Shown here piece after piece: positions 6,820 through 7,709 of a stretch of 7,709 nt of DNA (positions are counted from its first letter, which is position 1; every line of letters begins with the position of its first letter). Origin of the DNA: an uncultured Erythrobacter sp. (GTDB lineage Bacteria; Pseudomonadota; Alphaproteobacteria; Sphingomonadales; Sphingomonadaceae). Below the pieces are notes generated by a model. That model saw only the letters and a list, made by a program, of their open reading frames with translations. It made no database searches and had not been told where the DNA came from. The translations under genes were made by a program, and so were the position numbers. The DNA is taken from the NCBI GenBank assembly GCA_947258465.1, contig CAMYIQ010000207.1, positions 1-7,709 on the forward strand, read 5' to 3'.

Positions 6820-7611
6820 TCAGGGCGAAATGGCGCTGACGTTGCGGACAAGTTCAATCAGCCGGGCAGCAATGTCGGTTTCGATCCAGTCGCGAGTCAG
6901 ATGAGATGCCGCCCCGCCGCAATTGAAGGCCAGAACGGGCGCACCGTTTGCAGGGATGAAGGGCACGGCAACGGAGTTCACATCCGCCTTCCATTCGCCG
7001 ATCGAGAGGCAGTATCCGTGTTTGGCGTAGGTCTCGAGAGCATCATTTATCCCTCTCTCGATTGCCGGCCATGCCTGACCCTCGTGGTGGCGGATGTCCT
7101 CGATAATTTCAGATCTGCGCTCTTCGGATATCCCCGCCAGAAAGGCGCGGCCCACGGCCGTGGTCGCCAGTTTGATATGGGCTCCCACGTCGATCGCGAG
7201 CGTGATCGGGTTCGAGCCGCGGCAACGCTCCAAGTATATCATCGTCAGGCGATCCCTGCCTGCCAGCGCAACAGGCATGCCCGAATAGTCTGCAAGTTCC
7301 TGCATGTACGGCTTGGCCAGATCTATGACCGGCAATCCGGCAAGGCATGAGAATCCCAGCGAAAGTACCGGCGGGGCGAGGCGGTATCGGGCTGTTTCCG
7401 GGTCGAAGCTGAGGTAGCCAAGGCGGTGCAGCGTATAAGTCAATCTCGATATGGTCGATTTGCTCAAGCCGGTCCGAGCGGCAAAATCGCCGTTGCCCAG
7501 CGCCTCACCCTCCCTGCGGAAAGCGCGCAAGACCTCGAGTCCACGCGCCAGGGCAACCACGAAATCGCGGTCCGTACCTTCCTGTTTTGAAAGCTCCTTG
7601 CGCGGTCGCAC
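6820..7611 (-). CDS. IclR-family transcriptional regulator
   Basis: A 263-residue regulator with the standard two-domain layout. Residues about 17-80 are the winged helix-turn-helix: ALARGLEVLRAFR, then LGNGDFAARTGLSKSTISRL (recognition region about 48-62) and LHRLGYLSFDPETARYRL. Residues about 90-258 are the IclR effector-binding domain, with LTMIYLERCRG, TTAVGRAFLAGIS and VNSVAVPFIPANGAPVLAFNCGG. The start is GTG at 7611, supported by AGGAG seven bases upstream. It is the first gene of the cluster, only 20 nt before the acyl-CoA dehydrogenase, so it is probably co-transcribed and self-regulated through the palindrome at 7686-7704. IclR proteins of catabolic clusters usually bind a pathway substrate or intermediate and may repress or activate; the sequence does not tell which here. 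Confidence 0.93.
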   Translation of the reverse strand: MRPRKELSKQEGTDRDFVVALARGLEVLRAFRREGEALGNGDFAARTGLSKSTISRLTYTLHRLGYLSFDPETARYRLAPPVLSLGFSCLAGLPVIDLAKPYMQELADYSGMPVALAGRDRLTMIYLERCRGSNPITLAIDVGAHIKLATTAVGRAFLAGISEERRSEIIEDIRHHEGQAWPAIERGINDALETYAKHGYCLSIGEWKADVNSVAVPFIPANGAPVLAFNCGGAASHLTRDWIETDIAARLIELVRNVSAISP

Positions 7612-7654
7612 CGCAATACTCCTCTCACCCCGGCCGTTGCCGACTTGAAATGTC

Positions 7655-7682
7655 TCTACACTGGTAGTAAGAGGTTTGTCAA
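7655..7682 (-). promoter_or_regulatory. Candidate promoter of the IclR-led operon
   Basis: On the minus strand a perfect TTGACA (7682-7677) is followed after 16 bases by TGTAGA (7660-7655), a poor -10 match with three of six consensus bases. A start would fall about 35-40 nt upstream of the GTG at 7611. The perfect -35 box and the adjacent palindrome support the call; the weak -10 suggests dependence on an activator or a lineage-specific sigma preference. Confidence 0.5.
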
Positions 7683-7685
7683 TAT

Positions 7686-7704
7686 TGCGGAATATATTTC
7701 CGCA
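7686..7704. promoter_or_regulatory. Palindromic operator, IclR type
   Basis: TGCGGAA-TATAT-TTCCGCA is a perfect 7-bp inverted repeat with a five-base AT spacer. Its core GGAA-N5-TTCC has the same spacing as the known E. coli IclR operator core (TGGAA-N5-TTCCA). It ends three bases upstream of the -35 box of the candidate promoter of the IclR-type gene, so it is the obvious binding site for that protein, either as an activator site just upstream of RNA polymerase or as a site shared with a divergent promoter beyond the window edge. Confidence 0.7.
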
Positions 7705-7709
7705 GAGCG

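Larger units (their letters stand above)
3250..7611 (-). other. Predicted four-gene catabolic operon: regulator, dehydrogenase, alcohol dehydrogenase, CoA-transferase
   Basis: Four minus-strand genes follow in order with gaps of 20 nt and 29 nt and then a 4-nt ATGA overlap, and no terminator-like hairpin was noticed between them. They probably share one transcript started upstream of 7611, where a promoter-like sequence and an IclR-type palindrome lie. All three enzymes act on alcohol, carboxylate or acyl-CoA chemistry, which supports one pathway. The substrate is not identifiable from the genes present. Confidence 0.75.

Overview
The window looks like an accessory or plasmid-borne stretch of a moderately high-GC alphaproteobacterium, possibly a sphingomonad. 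That assignment is an inference from codon style, the IS701-type element and a TPR-type protein that resembles ones I recall from sphingomonad replicons; no rRNA or other taxonomic marker is present.

Layout. (1) Positions 1-864, plus strand: the last 23 codons of an unidentified CDS (stop at 71-73), then a gene for a helical, TPR-like protein from a GTG at 102. (2) Positions 865-2309: an IS701-family insertion sequence with 16-bp perfect terminal inverted repeats, bracketed by a CTAG at each side. Its minus-strand transposase is broken twice: by a 13-bp tandem duplication near the 5' end and by one surplus base in a C6 run. Removing those 14 bases restores a continuous 418-codon frame that begins at an ATG with a strong ribosome binding site. 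The element cuts the TPR-like gene, so its last eight residues come from IS sequence. (3) Positions 2310-3188, minus strand: an AraC-family regulator, clearly more AT-rich than its neighbours, whose TAG stop lies inside the CTAG next to the IS. (4) Positions 3250-7611, minus strand: a compact four-gene cluster, transcribed right to left as IclR-family regulator, acyl-CoA dehydrogenase, iron-type alcohol dehydrogenase and class III (CaiB/BaiF) CoA-transferase. Gaps are 20 and 29 nt, then a 4-nt ATGA overlap. (5) Positions 7612-7709: the cluster's promoter region, with a TTGACA -35 box and a 19-bp palindrome whose core GGAA-N5-TTCC matches the classical IclR operator layout.

How the genes may work together. 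The cluster can be read as a small catabolic module: the alcohol dehydrogenase oxidises a hydroxyl group (or reduces an aldehyde), the CoA-transferase activates the resulting carboxylate without ATP, and the acyl-CoA dehydrogenase makes the 2,3-enoyl-CoA. No aldehyde dehydrogenase, hydratase, thiolase or transporter is in view, so the pathway must be completed elsewhere and the substrate cannot be named from sequence alone. The IclR protein probably senses the substrate or an intermediate at the palindrome. The AraC protein could be a second local regulator or a separately acquired gene.

The most interesting points are the doubly lesioned transposase, the chance that the IS joins two originally unrelated segments, the IclR-type operator, and the unassigned substrate of the module. 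I found no convincing wholly new class of system.
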